Part shown: positions 23,376 to 34,648 of the stretch, piece after piece
How the letters are laid out: each line of letters starts with the position of its first letter
Position numbering within the stretch: position 1 is the first letter of the stretch
NCBI RefSeq assembly: GCF_018812025.1
Contig: NC_063045.1
Span: forward strand, 47,148,352-47,212,351
Reading direction: 5' to 3'
Length of the DNA stretch: 64,000 bases
Source: Megalobrama amblycephala
Lineage: Eukaryota > Chordata > Actinopteri > Cypriniformes > Xenocyprididae
Notes under the pieces: generated by a model
Seen by the model: the letters and a program-made list of their open reading frames with translations, nothing else
The model's database searches: none
Told to the model about the DNA's origin: nothing
Program-made: the position numbers and the translations under genes

Positions 23376-24871
23376 CAAACCCGATTCCAAAAAAGTTTGG
23401 ACACTGTACAAATTGTGAATAAAAACAGAATGCAATGATGTGGAAGTTTTTCAATTTTTCAAATTTCAATATTTTATTCAGAATACAACATAGATGACAT
23501 ATCAAATGTTTAAACTGAGAAAATGTATCATTTTAAGGGAAAAATAAGTTGATTTTAAATTTCATGGCATCAACACATCTCAAAAAAGTTGGGACAAGGC
23601 CATGTTTACCACTGTGTGGCATCCCCTCTTCTTTTTATAACAGTCTGCAAACGTCTGGGGACTGAGGAGACAAGTTGCTCAAGTTTAGGAATAGGAATGT
23701 TGTCCCATTCTCGTCTAATACAGGCTTCTAGTTGCTCAACTGTCTTAGGTCTTCTTTGTCGCATCTTCCTCTTTATGATGCGCCAAATGTTTTCTATGGG
23801 TGAAAGATCTGGACTGCAGGCTGGCCATTTCAGTACCCGGATCCTTCTTCTACGCAGCCATGATGTTGTAATTGATGCACTATGTGGTCTGGCATTGTCA
23901 TGTTGGAAAATGCAAGGTCTTCCCTGAAAGAGACGACGTCTGGATGGGAGCATATGTTGTTCTAGAACTTGGATATACCTTTCAGCATTGATGGTGCCTT
24001 TCCAGATGTGTAAGCTGCCCATGCCACACGCACTCATGCAACCCCATACCATCAGAGATGCAGGCTTCTGAACTGAGCGCTGATAACAACTTGGGTTGTC
24101 CTTGTCCTCTTTAGTCCGGATGACATGGCGTCCCAGTTTTCCAAAAAGAACTTCAAATTTTGATTTGTCTGACCACAGAACAGTTTTCCACTTTGCCACA
24201 GTCCATTTTAAATGAGCCTTGGCCCAGAGAAAATGCCTGCGCTTCTGAATCATGTTTAGATATGACTTCTTTTTTGACCTATAGAGTTTTAGCCGGCAAC
24301 GGCGAATGGCACGGTGGATTGTGTTCACCGACAATGTTTTCTGGAAGTATTTCTAAGCCCATGTTGTGATTTCCATTACAGTAGCATTCCTGTATGTGAT
24401 GCAGTGCCGTCTAAGGGCCCGAAGATCACGGGCATCCAGTATAGTTTTCCTGCCTTGACCCTTACGCACAGAGATTGTTCCAGATTCTCTGAATCTTTGG
24501 ATGACATTATGCACTGTAGATGATGATAACTTCAAACTCTTTGCAATTTTTCTCTGAGAAACTCCTTTCTGATATTGCTCCACTATTTTTCGCCGCAGCA
24601 TTGGGGGAATTGGTGATCCTCTGCCCATCTTGAATTCTGAGAGACACTGCCACTCTGAGAGGCTCTTTTTATACCCAATCATGTTGCCATTTGACCTAAT
24701 AAGTTGCAAATTGGTCCTCCAGCTGTTCCTTATATGTACATTTAACTTTTCAGGCCTCTTATTGCTACCTGTCCCAACTTTTTTGGAATGTGTAGCTCTC
24801 ATGAAATCCAAAATGAGCCAATATTTGGCATGACATTTCAAAATGTCTTACCTTTTTGGAATCGGGTTTTT
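23376..24871 (-). mobile_element. Tc1/mariner (Tc1-like) transposon, nearly intact
   Basis: The ends are inverted copies: AAACCCGATTCCAAAAA on the left and its complement on the right. They are bounded by TA at 23374-23375 and 24872-24873, the Tc1/mariner target duplication. Each end also has an inner copy of the motif (CAAAAAAGTTGGGACA near 23581-23596 and its complement near 24770-24785), so the element has the IR/DR arrangement of Sleeping Beauty-type elements. About 1.5 kb long, it encodes one transposase on the minus strand. Its left end abuts a (CAATA)n array, suggesting insertion into, or later expansion of, a microsatellite. Confidence 0.93.
23606..24628 (-). pseudogene. Tc1-like DD34E transposase with a single in-frame TAG
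   Basis: The frame opens with MGRGSPIPP at 24628 and ends at 23606: 340 codons, the normal Tc1 transposase length. An N-terminal helix-turn-helix lies around residues 9-50 (IVEQYQKGVSQRKIAKSLKL). It is followed by a basic GQGRK linker and a second DNA-binding region. The catalytic residues are D154 (VLWSDKSKF), D244 (FQHDNARPH) and E279 ([10 protein letters not shown]), with 34 residues between the last two. Codon 92 (24353-24355) is TAG; the frame continues unchanged after it. No frameshift was found. As written the gene cannot make full-length enzyme without readthrough, so it is probably a recently silenced copy that could still be mobilised by a transposase from elsewhere. Confidence 0.92.
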
Positions 24872-24873
24872 TA

Positions 24874-25982
24874 AATTATGAGGTGAAATATGACCCAAGC
24901 ACATTCTTGACAGATTTCATGAGATTCACTGCTTAAACCAGTTTATCAGTTTATCTGTTTAAGGAAACCTTTCTCTGAAAATGGCATCAGTTCCCCTGGC
25001 CGCTGCAGCTGTGACGATCACTAATCACTGTTAAAGTGATCATTGTTAAAGTAAGAGCACTCAAATCTGATTTAGAATTCATAACGATGCTTCTTATAAC
25101 GAGATGAAAGTCAAACTGCTGAAAACGCATCTCTTCCACAGAGCTCTCGTAAATGAGCCGCACACAAGAGAGAATGCATTTCATAACAAAATTATCTACA
25201 CACACACTTCTGAAACGAGGAGAAGCCACGTAATTAGCAGACAATTGATGCTTTGCGCCCACTTCCAAAATGATGATGAATGTCTATGATAAAATGAAAA
25301 TAATCATCAGTCTGGGACGAAGGGGATTAAAATCAAGATAAACTCTTTCAAACAAACAGCTGTGCCGTAAAACCCCCGCTAAATCGGATAAACATTCAGC
25401 GCTCTTGAACATGTTAATTTCCACAGAGGCCATATTTCAATTTAAGAGTCTCACTTCATTTGCTTTTAAATGGTCGCTTTTTCTTTCTGTGTTTTTGGAC
25501 CTCTCATTCTTTCCCTCCCAATACACACAAACACACTCATAAACCCTCAACAGGGTGTTGACTATCATGACGATGGAGTGTCTCGATACCTGTGGAAATC
25601 AGTTTCACAGCAGTGGGCTTACAGGCAGAGCTAATTGAACTCGTTGTTGTATTTATAGAATTAGAGAGGAATTAATTGGCCCAGAACAAATGGAGCAAAT
25701 GTAACAGCAGCAGATGTTACATAGAGAGGAAGCAGGCCACATGGGGCAGGTAATACAAACACGTTATATTGGCTTTTACAGCCGCTCCACTCTTCAGTTC
25801 ACTTGGAGGATGCTCCAGTAGAGATAATAACGCTTGCTAATCCACATTAGTGGAGCTGATACAGTATTACACAGTGGAAAAACACAAATAAACACTAGAT
25901 TTGTCATTTTAACACATTTACTTTATTATAGGCTATTTGTTAAATTAATTGGTAATTATTGATAATTGGTTAATTATTAATA

Positions 25983-25983
<1 letters not shown>
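24874..25983. other. Mostly unique non-coding DNA
   Basis: No transposon termini found. The block 25610-25860 (TAATTGAACTCGTTGTTG, GAGGAATTAATTGGCC) has balanced composition and AATTA words, reminiscent of developmental enhancers, but this is only an impression. Confidence 0.4.
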
Positions 25984-26017
<34 letters not shown>

Positions 26018-26055
26018 CATATATATATATATATATATATATCCACCATATATAC

Positions 26056-26101
<46 letters not shown>
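25984..26101. repeat. Compound microsatellite (TCTA)n-(TA)n
   Basis: TCTA units at 25984-26018, then TA at 26019-26042, a short interruption and TA again at 26059-26100. It lies directly against the hAT-like terminus that starts at 26102. Confidence 0.95.
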
Positions 26102-26104
<3 letters not shown>

Positions 26105-26449
26105 GGCTGTCAAATGATTAATCGCGATTAATCGCATACAAAATAAAAGTTTGAGTTTGCATAATATATGTGTGAGTAATGTGTGTAAATAATATGTATA
26201 TATAAATACACACAAATTAATGTATATATTTAAGAGAAATATCTTATTTATGTCCAAAAAAATGTATTCATATATAATATAAATTATATAAAAATATAAA
26301 TAAATACATATACTTGTAAATATTTCTCAAATATATACATGGATGTGTTTGTATTTATATATACAAAATAATTACACACAGTACACCCACATATATTAGG
26401 CAAACTCAGACTTTTATTTTGTATGCGATTAATCGTGATTAATCGTTTG

Positions 26450-26512
<63 letters not shown>

Positions 26513-26751
26513 CTATCCATCTATCCATATCTATCCATATCTATCTATCTATCTATCTATCTATCTACATCTATATATGATACCTACCTGTCCATCTATC
26601 TATTATCTATTGTTCTATCTATCCATTATCTACCCATATCTATTTTCATCCATATTCATCCACATCCATCCATCCATCCATAATTAGTGTTATAAATTGA
26701 CAAATCACAAAATATTATTGGATTAAACTTTTGAATCAATTGACAGCTCTA
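26102..26751. mobile_element. hAT-like MITE (TAGGGCTGTCAA) disrupted by a microsatellite
   Basis: It starts TAGGGCTGTCAAATGATTAA and ends TTGACAGCTCTA. Subterminal CGATTAATCGCATACAAAAT is mirrored at 26423-26445 by GTATGCGATTAATCGTGATT, as in palindromic hAT MITEs. Where the right terminus should follow TAATCGTTTG there are instead (TA)n (26452-26510) and ATCT/ATCC repeats to about 26682. No clean 8-bp duplication remains, so the right half may belong to a second copy. Confidence 0.7.
26452..26682. repeat. (TA)n, (ATCT)n and (ATCC)n array inside the hAT-like element
   Basis: About 58 bp of TA is followed by blocks of ATCC/ATCT and degenerate derivatives ending in CATCCATCCATCCATCCA. The gradual unit change suggests repeated slippage plus substitution. 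Confidence 0.9.
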
Positions 26752-27003
26752 ATAAACCTCTAACATTTTCTCTCTCTCTCTCTGCATAAACTTGACGTAA
26801 CGCAACACGGAAGATTTTACAGGTCAGTGTTTCCAGCCCAGCCAAGGTAGATTCATCCATTAAACAGAAATGCAAACATATTAAAGGCTCCTCAAGTGTA
26901 AAATTCATTTGGTGCCAACAAAAGCCCAAATAAGCGGTAATTACTTAACTGCACACTGTGAACCCAGTAGAGAGTGATTGGACTGCGCATTTCCACACAG
27001 CAG

Positions 27004-27034
<31 letters not shown>

Positions 27035-28254
27035 AAGAGCAGAATGCTGCTGCTTTTACGAGCGCCACTGACTGAATTGATTTTACAGTCTAGGGTAGTT
27101 TATGTCTTCAGGAAGTTATGGGCCGACAGACAATAGAGCTTTAACAGTGCCTGTCTGGCTCAAAGCACATTTGTGACTGCTGGCACTCACGTCTATACTG
27201 TAGAAGAAGGTAGTAAATTCACTCCCTACCTGTTTTAACAAATGCTGCTCTGGATTGAAAGCTCTGTCAATAAGAGAGCCAAAGTTACTTATTATGCATG
27301 CATGACATCAGACCCACACTTTAAATAAGAGCACTGATGACACAGAGAGAGACAGAAGGTAAAAAAGGAAGGGGATGAAAGGAAAGTGATAAGCTAGAGA
27401 AGAAATCAATGCATTTGGGGGAGAGCACAAGCAAGGTCAGGATGAAAGAGAAATAGGGTGAGGTTTATTTTGTTTGTTTAGGCGGTGCACACGATTAAGC
27501 TGTCAGGTGAACGGGGACAGTATTGACTCAGACTGGGAGTGAACACTAGCCATCATTGTAATTTATTATTGCGAAAGCCTGATGCAGTGGAGGGATGCAG
27601 CCATGCTTTACTGCATGCACTCTGGGTTCAGTATTAACTAATCGCAACATTACATAGATGGATCTTATACTGGAACACTCTTGGCTTTTTTAATTTCACA
27701 AATCAAGTCATTTGGCAAATGAGTTCTGAAGTAGTGTATATTTAATGGCTAGCTGACTACTTTAATTATGTTTTAACAGCATTTGTAGTTGAAATTCCAA
27801 AACTGAACAGATGGTTCCAGGAACACAAACTAAAAGGGTAGCTAATTCTATTACATATTCTTAATAATTTAGTCCCCACACACTCAATTCCAAAAAACAT
27901 GAAATGGTATAAAAGATTCTTTTCATTTAATCAAATCTGATGCAAATATATGGTGTAATCCAAAGCTGAAAATGCCAAATCTGTGAGAGATCAGAATAGG
28001 TTATGTAAATAATAATAATAGTTATAAAGAAACTGTTGCTTTTTACATCTCTGTAGAGATCTGAAAGAATGACTTTTGACGGTTTTTAAAACATCAGTTA
28101 GAATGTGTAAAAAATATACAAATCAAAAATATTTTGCACTATACCATTATTTTCCAGTAAAATATTTATAGCTGTCAAATTACAAATTAACAATTATTTG
28201 TTGAAAACAATGTTTAATTAAAAAAAAAAAAAACTATAGGTATATAAAATATCT
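26752..28254. other. Non-coding stretch, microsatellite only
   Basis: Besides the GT repeat it contains an (AAT)n near 28006-28020. The remainder looks unique and without coding signal. Confidence 0.45.
27004..27031 (+). repeat. (GT)14 microsatellite
   Basis: Uninterrupted GT repeat. Confidence 0.95.
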
Positions 28255-28255
28255 A

Positions 28256-28433
28256 CACTACTGGACAAAAGTATTGTACAAATTATTATTTGTATTCAGC
28301 AAGAACATATTAAATTTAATCAAAGGTGATCAAATATGAAAGTAAATACTTTTACATTGTTACAAAATATCTTTCAAATAATAATGTCCTTTTGAACATT
28401 CTATTCATCAAAGAACACTGAAAAACAAACATA
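28256..28433 (-). mobile_element. TA-MITE fragment (CACTAC... family), cut by a TTAA element
   Basis: TACACTACTGGACAAAAGTA, TCAGCAAGAACATATTAAAT, TGTCCTTTTGAACATTCTAT and TCATCAAAGAACACTGAAAA follow the order of the family's right half, read inverted. It ends at the TTAA where the next element begins. Confidence 0.6.
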
Positions 28434-28437
28434 TTAA

Positions 28438-28985
28438 AGGGGGGGTATCACACACAGTTTCTGCCAATCTCATGTTAATCTTGAGTACCTATAGGGTAGT
28501 AGTGCATCCTTCATATCTCCAACAAGTCTTTAATTTTATCATATTTATAAAAGATACATACGCTGTACCAAGTCTTTCCGAAAACAGCCGAGCGTCTGGA
28601 AGCGTGCCGTGTGAGCGGAGCTAAAGACTGACGAGCGCGCACAGCTTTTGCGTAGAGATCGTCTGCAAGCTATCAATGGTTAGCTAAACGAAAGTATTTA
28701 AACACACAATACACCATCGCATTATAACTTTTGAATCACTATAATGAATATAGCATATGATGAATAATGAATTTATGAATTCACTACGTTCGTGTTGTTT
28801 ACATTATATGCACTTATTGCCAACAAAACAGACATTTGAAGCAGTTTTACTCACCACCTGCGGTTCCGACTCATGATCGGGATCATTATCGCTGTGACCG
28901 CTCCATCAAACGTAAATCAAATCTGTAAATCCAGCGTAGAACTGGGCCTTGTTTATAAAACCATTAGTGCCAATCCTATTTTGTT
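28438..28985 (-). mobile_element. TTAA-type element, AGGGGGGGTATCACACACAG end
   Basis: TTAA at 28434-28437 precedes AGGGGGGGTATCACACACAG. The interior is CpG-bearing (GCCGAGCGTCTGGAAGCG, GACGAGCGCGCACAGC), unlike the flanks. On the minus strand an acidic stretch (SDNDPDHESEPQ) followed by GTGGTGAGT, a splice-donor-like sequence, lies at about 28855-28900. The right terminus is unclear, so the 3' limit is approximate. Confidence 0.55.
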
Positions 28986-29666
28986 GGGATCAGTAAAAAT
29001 GTTGGTAGTACACATTTAAATAAAAAAATAATCATAATTAAAAAAATTTAAATGTCATAAACAGCAACAAATAATGGCTACTTTTTAAGTGTCAAAACCA
29101 TACTAAAACATCCCATGTTGCTAAACCTACACAAAACACTGAAGGTGCAGCATAGCCAGAGATTTTAGCAGTCCATGGTCTCTAATAACCTCCGTCTGGG
29201 TCAGACCCAAAGAAAATAATGTGCCCTTTGTTTGCTGAGGTGCCGTCCTAATGTGTTAGCTACAACAGACTGAGCAGAAGTTCAATAATCTCCACACACT
29301 GGCACACACATAAACTCAGTAATAAACTCGGCTTATTATTGCATCCTGATAAGGTCAACCAAGCCACTGAAACTGTACAAGAGTCATTTAACCACATAAA
29401 CAGAGCAAAAGAGTGAGGAAACAAAGTAAGAGAAGGTAAAGGAGTAAGAATGAGAGCAAATTCATGCAAACATGCTGCACGTTATTCATACTGTATGACC
29501 CTTGACCACTTAAATGTCCTAATTGCTCCTTTTCCACATAATGAATAGGCACTGAAGCTTTCAAATATCAAAAAGGATGCAAAAATCATTATAAAAGTAG
29601 CTTATAAAACTTGTGCTATCTATGCCAAGTGTTCTGAAGCCATACGATAGCTTTGTGAGCTCTTAA
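28986..29666. other. Non-coding stretch, nothing recognised
   Basis: AT-rich sequence without recognisable repeat or coding signal. Confidence 0.5.
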
Positions 29667-30313
29667 AGGGACAGTTCACCCACAAAAAAATGAACAAATC
29701 ATTTACTAACTGTCATTACAAACCTGTATGACCTTGTGAAACACACAACATTTCAGCTTCAACCCACACAATGAGTCAATGGGTTAGTTCACCCAAAATT
29801 GAAATTTCTGTCATTAAGTACTCACCCTCATGTTGTTCCAAACCCGTAAGACCTTTGTTCATCTTCAGAAGACAAATTAAGATATTTTTGATGAGATCCA
29901 AGAGGTTTTTTTTGTATCCCCCATAGAAAGCAACGCAATTACCACATTCAATGTCCAGAAAAGTAGTAAAGACCTTGTTAAAATAGTCCACATTACTACA
30001 GCAGTTCAACCTTAATGTTATGAAGTGACGAGAATACTTTTTGTGCGCAAAAAATAAAACAAAAATAACTTTATTCTCCTGCATTGTTTACATTGTGTAG
30101 ACAGTGCAGGCTTTTTTTGTTTTACTACTTTTCTGGACCTTAAATGTGGTAATTATGTTGTTTTCTATGGGGGGATTAAAAAAAAAAGCTCTCAGATTTA
30201 ATCAAAAATATCTTAATTTGTGTTCCGAAGATGAACGGAGGTCTTACAGGTTTGAAACAACATGAGGGTGAGTAATTAATGACAGAATTTTCATTTTTGG
30301 GTGAACTAACCCT
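29667..30313. mobile_element. TTAA MITE (GTTCACCC family), two copies in tandem or nested
   Basis: The left terminus AGGGACAGTTCACCCAC follows TTAA at 29663-29666. A second left terminus GGGTTAGTTCACCCAAAAT begins at 29781. A single right terminus GGGTGAACTAACCCT precedes TTAA at 30314-30317. The interior 29930-30170 is an inverted repeat (TTGTGCGCAAAAAATAAAAC; TCCAGAAAAGTAGTAAA with TTTACTACTTTTCTGGA). Confidence 0.8.
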
Positions 30314-30317
30314 TTAA

Positions 30318-31237
30318 GCCACAATGATATCCAATAAAATGCAGTTTTGTGCAACTTCAAACACAAGATCCTGTAAAATAGCGCAGATAGTGTTTGGCAG
30401 AGGCTATTTTTCTTGGCTACTTATCTGGAGTGTCTAAACGGAGCATCATGTAAGGGGATTCAAGGTTAAGCTGCCCTCTTGTGGGCTCGCCATCCCTCGG
30501 CACAGACGCTATCTGAGAATCTGCTCAGTTCTTTTCCCTGAGCCCTCGACACGGTCACTGGCGATGGAGAAACAGCACGTAGATGAGCAGGGCTTTAACC
30601 TGGCCTGTGACTCCACGGCAGTAGATTTCCCCTGTGTCTCTGCCCTTGATTTGTTCGCTCGGCTCTTCGTACATCTTCACTTGTGTGATATATGGCTGGT
30701 AGTAGCGAACAGACACAGAGGGACAGCCATGTTATGTCACCTTTATAACGAGAGCAGTATATTCTCCTTGGCCTGACTCGTCCTCTCCCTCTCTGGCTCT
30801 CTAAGGATCTCATCTTGTTCATTTTAAAGGCAAAATCAAACATGATTTCAGTTTTATTTTGTGCTTCTCTATAATACCTAAGCCAATCGTTTCATAATGT
30901 CTCAGCAATACCTTGGGAGGTTTAGTGTCAGGGTGAAGAATTTGACAATTCAGGCTGATAATAAAAGTAATTACATTAAGGAAGTCACATTCTCACCTCT
31001 AATCAGATCCACTATAATGCTGCAAAGTTATTCTTAACTCCTTTCTTTACTATGATTTATAAAAACAGGCTTAAAGACTTAAAGTGCGGCAGTAACTAAA
31101 GTACAAAAGGCAGAACATATATATAGACCCACATATAGAATATTTAATTTCACATAAACTAATGTACAACAAATATCGACAAAACAAATGGACATTTAAT
31201 AGCAAGAATAAGATGATGTGAACCAGACCTTATGCTG
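30318..31237. other. Unique non-coding block
   Basis: The 30430-30790 part has higher GC and fewer homopolymers than its surroundings. A 70-codon plus-strand frame at 30564 has no domain, no splice context and no conservation test, so I do not call it a gene. Confidence 0.45.
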
Positions 31238-31241
31238 TTAA

Positions 31242-32389
31242 CCCTCTATGGTACGCAATATGATATCAATGAGGAAAAAATTATTTGTGTTGTTTTTCCT
31301 ACTTAAAATTGGACGCTTAAACAAAATCAATAAACATTTTCATAATTTTTAAATGTATTTAATTTTTATAAGTTTGTTGCCTCGAGGCAACAATGTACCA
31401 CAATGGAAAAAATTTAACATTTGGCATTTTCATGTAGAAAAAAGAAATATATTTATTGAAAACATTAATTTCTTTAACTAGACACTTAAACAAACACATT
31501 TATATAGTTTTTAATGTATTAAAAGTTTCATATTTAATAAAAAGTAAAATTTTATATCCAGCTGTTGCCCTCAGGCAACATTGTACCATAGTGGAACACA
31601 AATATTACCAAACCATCATATCTTTATGTTATTATATCAAGTTATCATATTCATATTCATCCTCATCTCATTCTTCTCTCTCATCCTCAGTCTCTTCCTG
31701 ATGGATTGTCACTATGATTTAATCTTCCTCATCACAGTATGACCCCTCATTAACTCCTCATCCTCACCCTCATAAACTGGCTTTGCTACCTGTGTTTCAT
31801 ACCTCTTTAAAGTGCTATAGAAAATGTGTGGATCATAATATATGCAGATATGGTATGTGAATTAGTATTCTTATAAGTGCATTACAAAATCATGTGAAAA
31901 TGCCAACATATTTAGATAATTCTAACTCTTTTCCTTACAAATATGATACATTTGTATTCAAACCTATTATGCCTGTATGGCCTTATGCGATTCCATTATG
32001 GTACAATGTTGCCTTGAGGCAACATACAGTTTTTTGTTATTTTCTCTAAAGCATTTGATGATATATAATGTAAAGTTCTTAAAAATACTTCTTTACTTGC
32101 CAGTGAAGGTGACTCATATTTTTGTGGGTGATTAAATGGTTACAAACAAGTGAAAAAAGCACTTTTCAATGGAGAAAATATGGAGTCATATGACATGTGC
32201 ACATGTGCTGAAACAGGACACAAAATGGACCCTTGTTGGTCATGTTTTGGTATTTTTTGCACTTTTATTGATTAGTATTTGAGTTATTCTGTCCTGAGAT
32301 ACATTTGATCAATCAATTGGTGGCTTATTTTATTAAAAACAAACTAAAATAGACCATGTTGCCTGGAAGCAACACCGTACCATAGAGGG
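31242..32389. mobile_element. piggyBac-like non-autonomous element with reiterated hairpins
   Basis: TTAA at 31238-31241 and 32390-32393 flanks perfect 13-bp inverted termini CCCTCTATGGTAC and GTACCATAGAGGG. TTAA followed by CCC is the piggyBac signature. Four 18-bp hairpins (TGTTGCC....GGCAACA) lie at 31375, 31563, 32007 and 32357. Each is beside GTACCA or its complement, that is, a copy of the terminal motif. There is no transposase. 1148 bp. Confidence 0.8.
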
Positions 32390-32394
32390 TTAAG

Positions 32395-32700
32395 CCTGGT
32401 TCTACCAGAAAGACTCGGGGAGGTAAGATAACGTGACAACCATATTTATTAACAATCAGCAAGCAAAATGTTGTAAGAAAGTTCTTTGGCGTAGGCCCCG
32501 TCCGTAGCTCAGATCCTAAAGGGTTGCGGACTCTGCATTTCCTGCCTGAAGATGAAGGCAGGGGCATAGCCGACCCCCCTGGGAGGTGACAGCAATCTGA
32601 CACATGTGTCAGCAATCTTATATACTCCAAGTGCAAGATAATGATTGGTTAGCTCTAAACTAATTGGTGACGTAACATTGAGTCTTCCTGGCAGAACTTA
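32395..32700 (-). promoter_or_regulatory. LTR-like or promoter-like segment (TATA and AATAAA on minus strand)
   Basis: On the minus strand the order is TGTTACGTCACC, an AACCAATCA CCAAT-like box, GTATATAAG (TATA-like, about 32618-32626), about 160 bp of sequence, then AATAAATATGG (poly(A)-signal-like, about 32441-32451). That is the layout of a retroelement LTR. I found no matching second LTR, primer-binding site or target duplication, so a solo LTR is only a candidate. Confidence 0.35.
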
Positions 32701-32702
32701 CG

Positions 32703-33422
32703 CTAGAGCTTTCATTTCACACTGTACGATTTGACCAAGACAAATTTTGCGAATCCTAAGAGATTCCTTGGATCCTAAGCCAAAATCTGAAGACTTTGAT
32801 CGTTAGTTTGACATGTTCTAGTCTCAGCCCCAGACGTCACGCCCACGGACCGTTGGCTGAACATCTGATGCATATAGCACACATTGGAAGCACTTGTCTG
32901 ATTGGTTGAATTCTACAGGATTTCTGGGAGACGTGTGTGTTGCGTTCTTTAACGGTCCACCTGGAAACAAAGATGCCGTGACACCAAATCCTCATGGCCT
33001 CATGGAAGAAGAACGCCGTAGTGTTTACAACTGTGACAATAAGCGCTTATCAGGATCAACTAAACCCTGGCTCTTCAAACGCATGTGAAGTATGTAAAGT
33101 TCACGGCATAGACTCTTTCCCAGTTTTCTTTTCAAGAGAAGCCATGATCAAAATTAGCGCAAGAGATTGTTTTTGTTTTCTAGCTACAATTTGCAGCTCA
33201 CATCACTGAACGTGTCAAGGATGAACGTGTCATGATGTAAAACTCTGTAGAGTCTTCTTGCGTTCATCCATTTTTAATGCATCTTGACTGCTGTACAGTC
33301 TGACATTAATGACAGCTGAGATCCCACAGTTTGACATGGCTTACAGTGGAGATCATGTTCAGTCTGACAAGCAACAATAGTAAAGAACTATTATAAATCG
33401 CACAGTGTGCAGCCAGCTTTAG
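32703..33422. mobile_element. DNA element with CACACTGTACGATTT inverted ends
   Basis: The left end CTAGAGCTTTCATTTCACAC, continuing TGTACGATTT, mirrors the right end, which reads CTAAAGCTGGCTGCACACTG then TGCGATTT from the right. About 720 bp, no transposase recognised. The target duplication was not resolved, so the superfamily is open. Confidence 0.6.
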
Positions 33423-34146
33423 TCAAAGTCTGGCTATCTGAGGCTATACAGGCTTAAACATTTGGTTAAGTATTCAAAAGGACTCTACAAACTCTCAAAT
33501 TAATAATATTGTTAATTTAAACCATCTTTGTTTTCTTTAACTGTTCAAAGACACTGATGAGAAATGCTTCAGCCTGTTTCCATTGTAACTAAGGACTATA
33601 GTCTGCTCTCTCTTTCTCTCTCATCAGTAGGGGAGGACAGGCGCTGTTAAAGGCCACATCTTTAATTACACCCTGCCCACAGCAGTTAAATGTCAGGCCA
33701 TTTGCATTACATACAGAGTGCACTGGCATTCAGCGGGCATTAGCCTCTGCTGGCGCTATCGGTCACAGCCCAGTGAAGGCTTTAGCCAACCAACCTCTAC
33801 CACAGTGAAAGTACCAACTTCAATCAACACCTCCTGAGTGGGTGCCATGCCATCCGAAGATGATGAATTATACTGAAAATAAGCTCCAGGTCAAAAACAT
33901 ACTCACACTGCAGTTGTTTAATTTACTGGTTTGCTTGTTCGCATGGAGAATGGACAGTAGTTAGTTTGTTTTTAGCACAAAAAAACAATTACAATATGTT
34001 TTTTTATGTAAAAAACACAAAAATTATGAATGTCAGAGACCGCAGTGAAAAGATCATAATATCTGCAAACAACTGAACAAGCTTTCAAATATTTAAATAA
34101 TATATTGTTCATATAATTAAATTAAATAAAACAAAATTTATAAATA
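33423..34146. other. Unique non-coding block
   Basis: The segment 33620-33790 has even composition (AAAGGCCACATCTTTAATTA, ATTTGCATTACATACAGAG). It contains an octamer-like ATTTGCAT and could be regulatory, but nothing here proves it. Confidence 0.4.
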
Positions 34147-34648
34147 CACTACTGTTCAAAAGATTTTGAAAGAAGTCTCTTATGCTCAGCAAGGCAAAAA
34201 TACTTATAAAGTAATATAAAGTAAAGTTTAATTTAAAAACTACAATTTTATTACAATCAAATTTATGTTATTACTACTTAAAATAACTGTTTTCTATGAC
34301 AATTTGTTCCTATGATGGCAAAGCTGAATTTTTCAATACTCCAGTTTTCAGTGTCATTCAGAAATCATTCAAATTTTGGTGATTGGTGCTCAAGAATGAT
34401 ATTTCTCAGTTTCTCAAATGGTGCTCAATAATATAATGATATTTTTGTAGAAACCATGTTTTTTTTTTTTTTTTTTTTTTTTTTTTTCATGAATAATAAG
34501 TAAAACAAACAAACAAACAAAAAAAAAAACAGCATTTATTTGAAATATATATATTTTTTGTAACAATGTAAAAGTCTTGTTTTAATCAATGTACCGCATC
34601 CTTGCTAATTTTTAAATTACTGATCCCAAACTTTTGAACGGTTTTGAT
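34147..34648. mobile_element. TA-MITE (CACTACCGTTCAAAAG family), near-complete copy
   Basis: TA then CACTACTGTTCAAAAGATTT on the left. On the right TGATCCCAAACTTTTGAACG with the last bases decayed. Internal GAAAGAAGTCTCTTATGCTC and AGTGTCATTCAGAAATCATT follow the family order. A T-run at 34460-34487 interrupts it. Confidence 0.8.

Noticed and set aside
23589..23927. 112-codon plus-strand frame
   Set aside because: Antisense shadow of the Tc1-like transposase.
26009..26683. Open frames rich in Tyr-Ile repeats on both strands
   Set aside because: They are translations of (TA)n and (ATCT)n microsatellites, not genes.
29776..30084. 102-codon minus-strand frame
   Set aside because: It lies entirely inside a TTAA-flanked MITE; the sequence is the MITE core, and sister copies do not keep the frame.
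30564..30776. 70-codon plus-strand frame in a GC-richer block
   Set aside because: Opposite strand is also open over much of it and no domain is visible; conservation would be needed.
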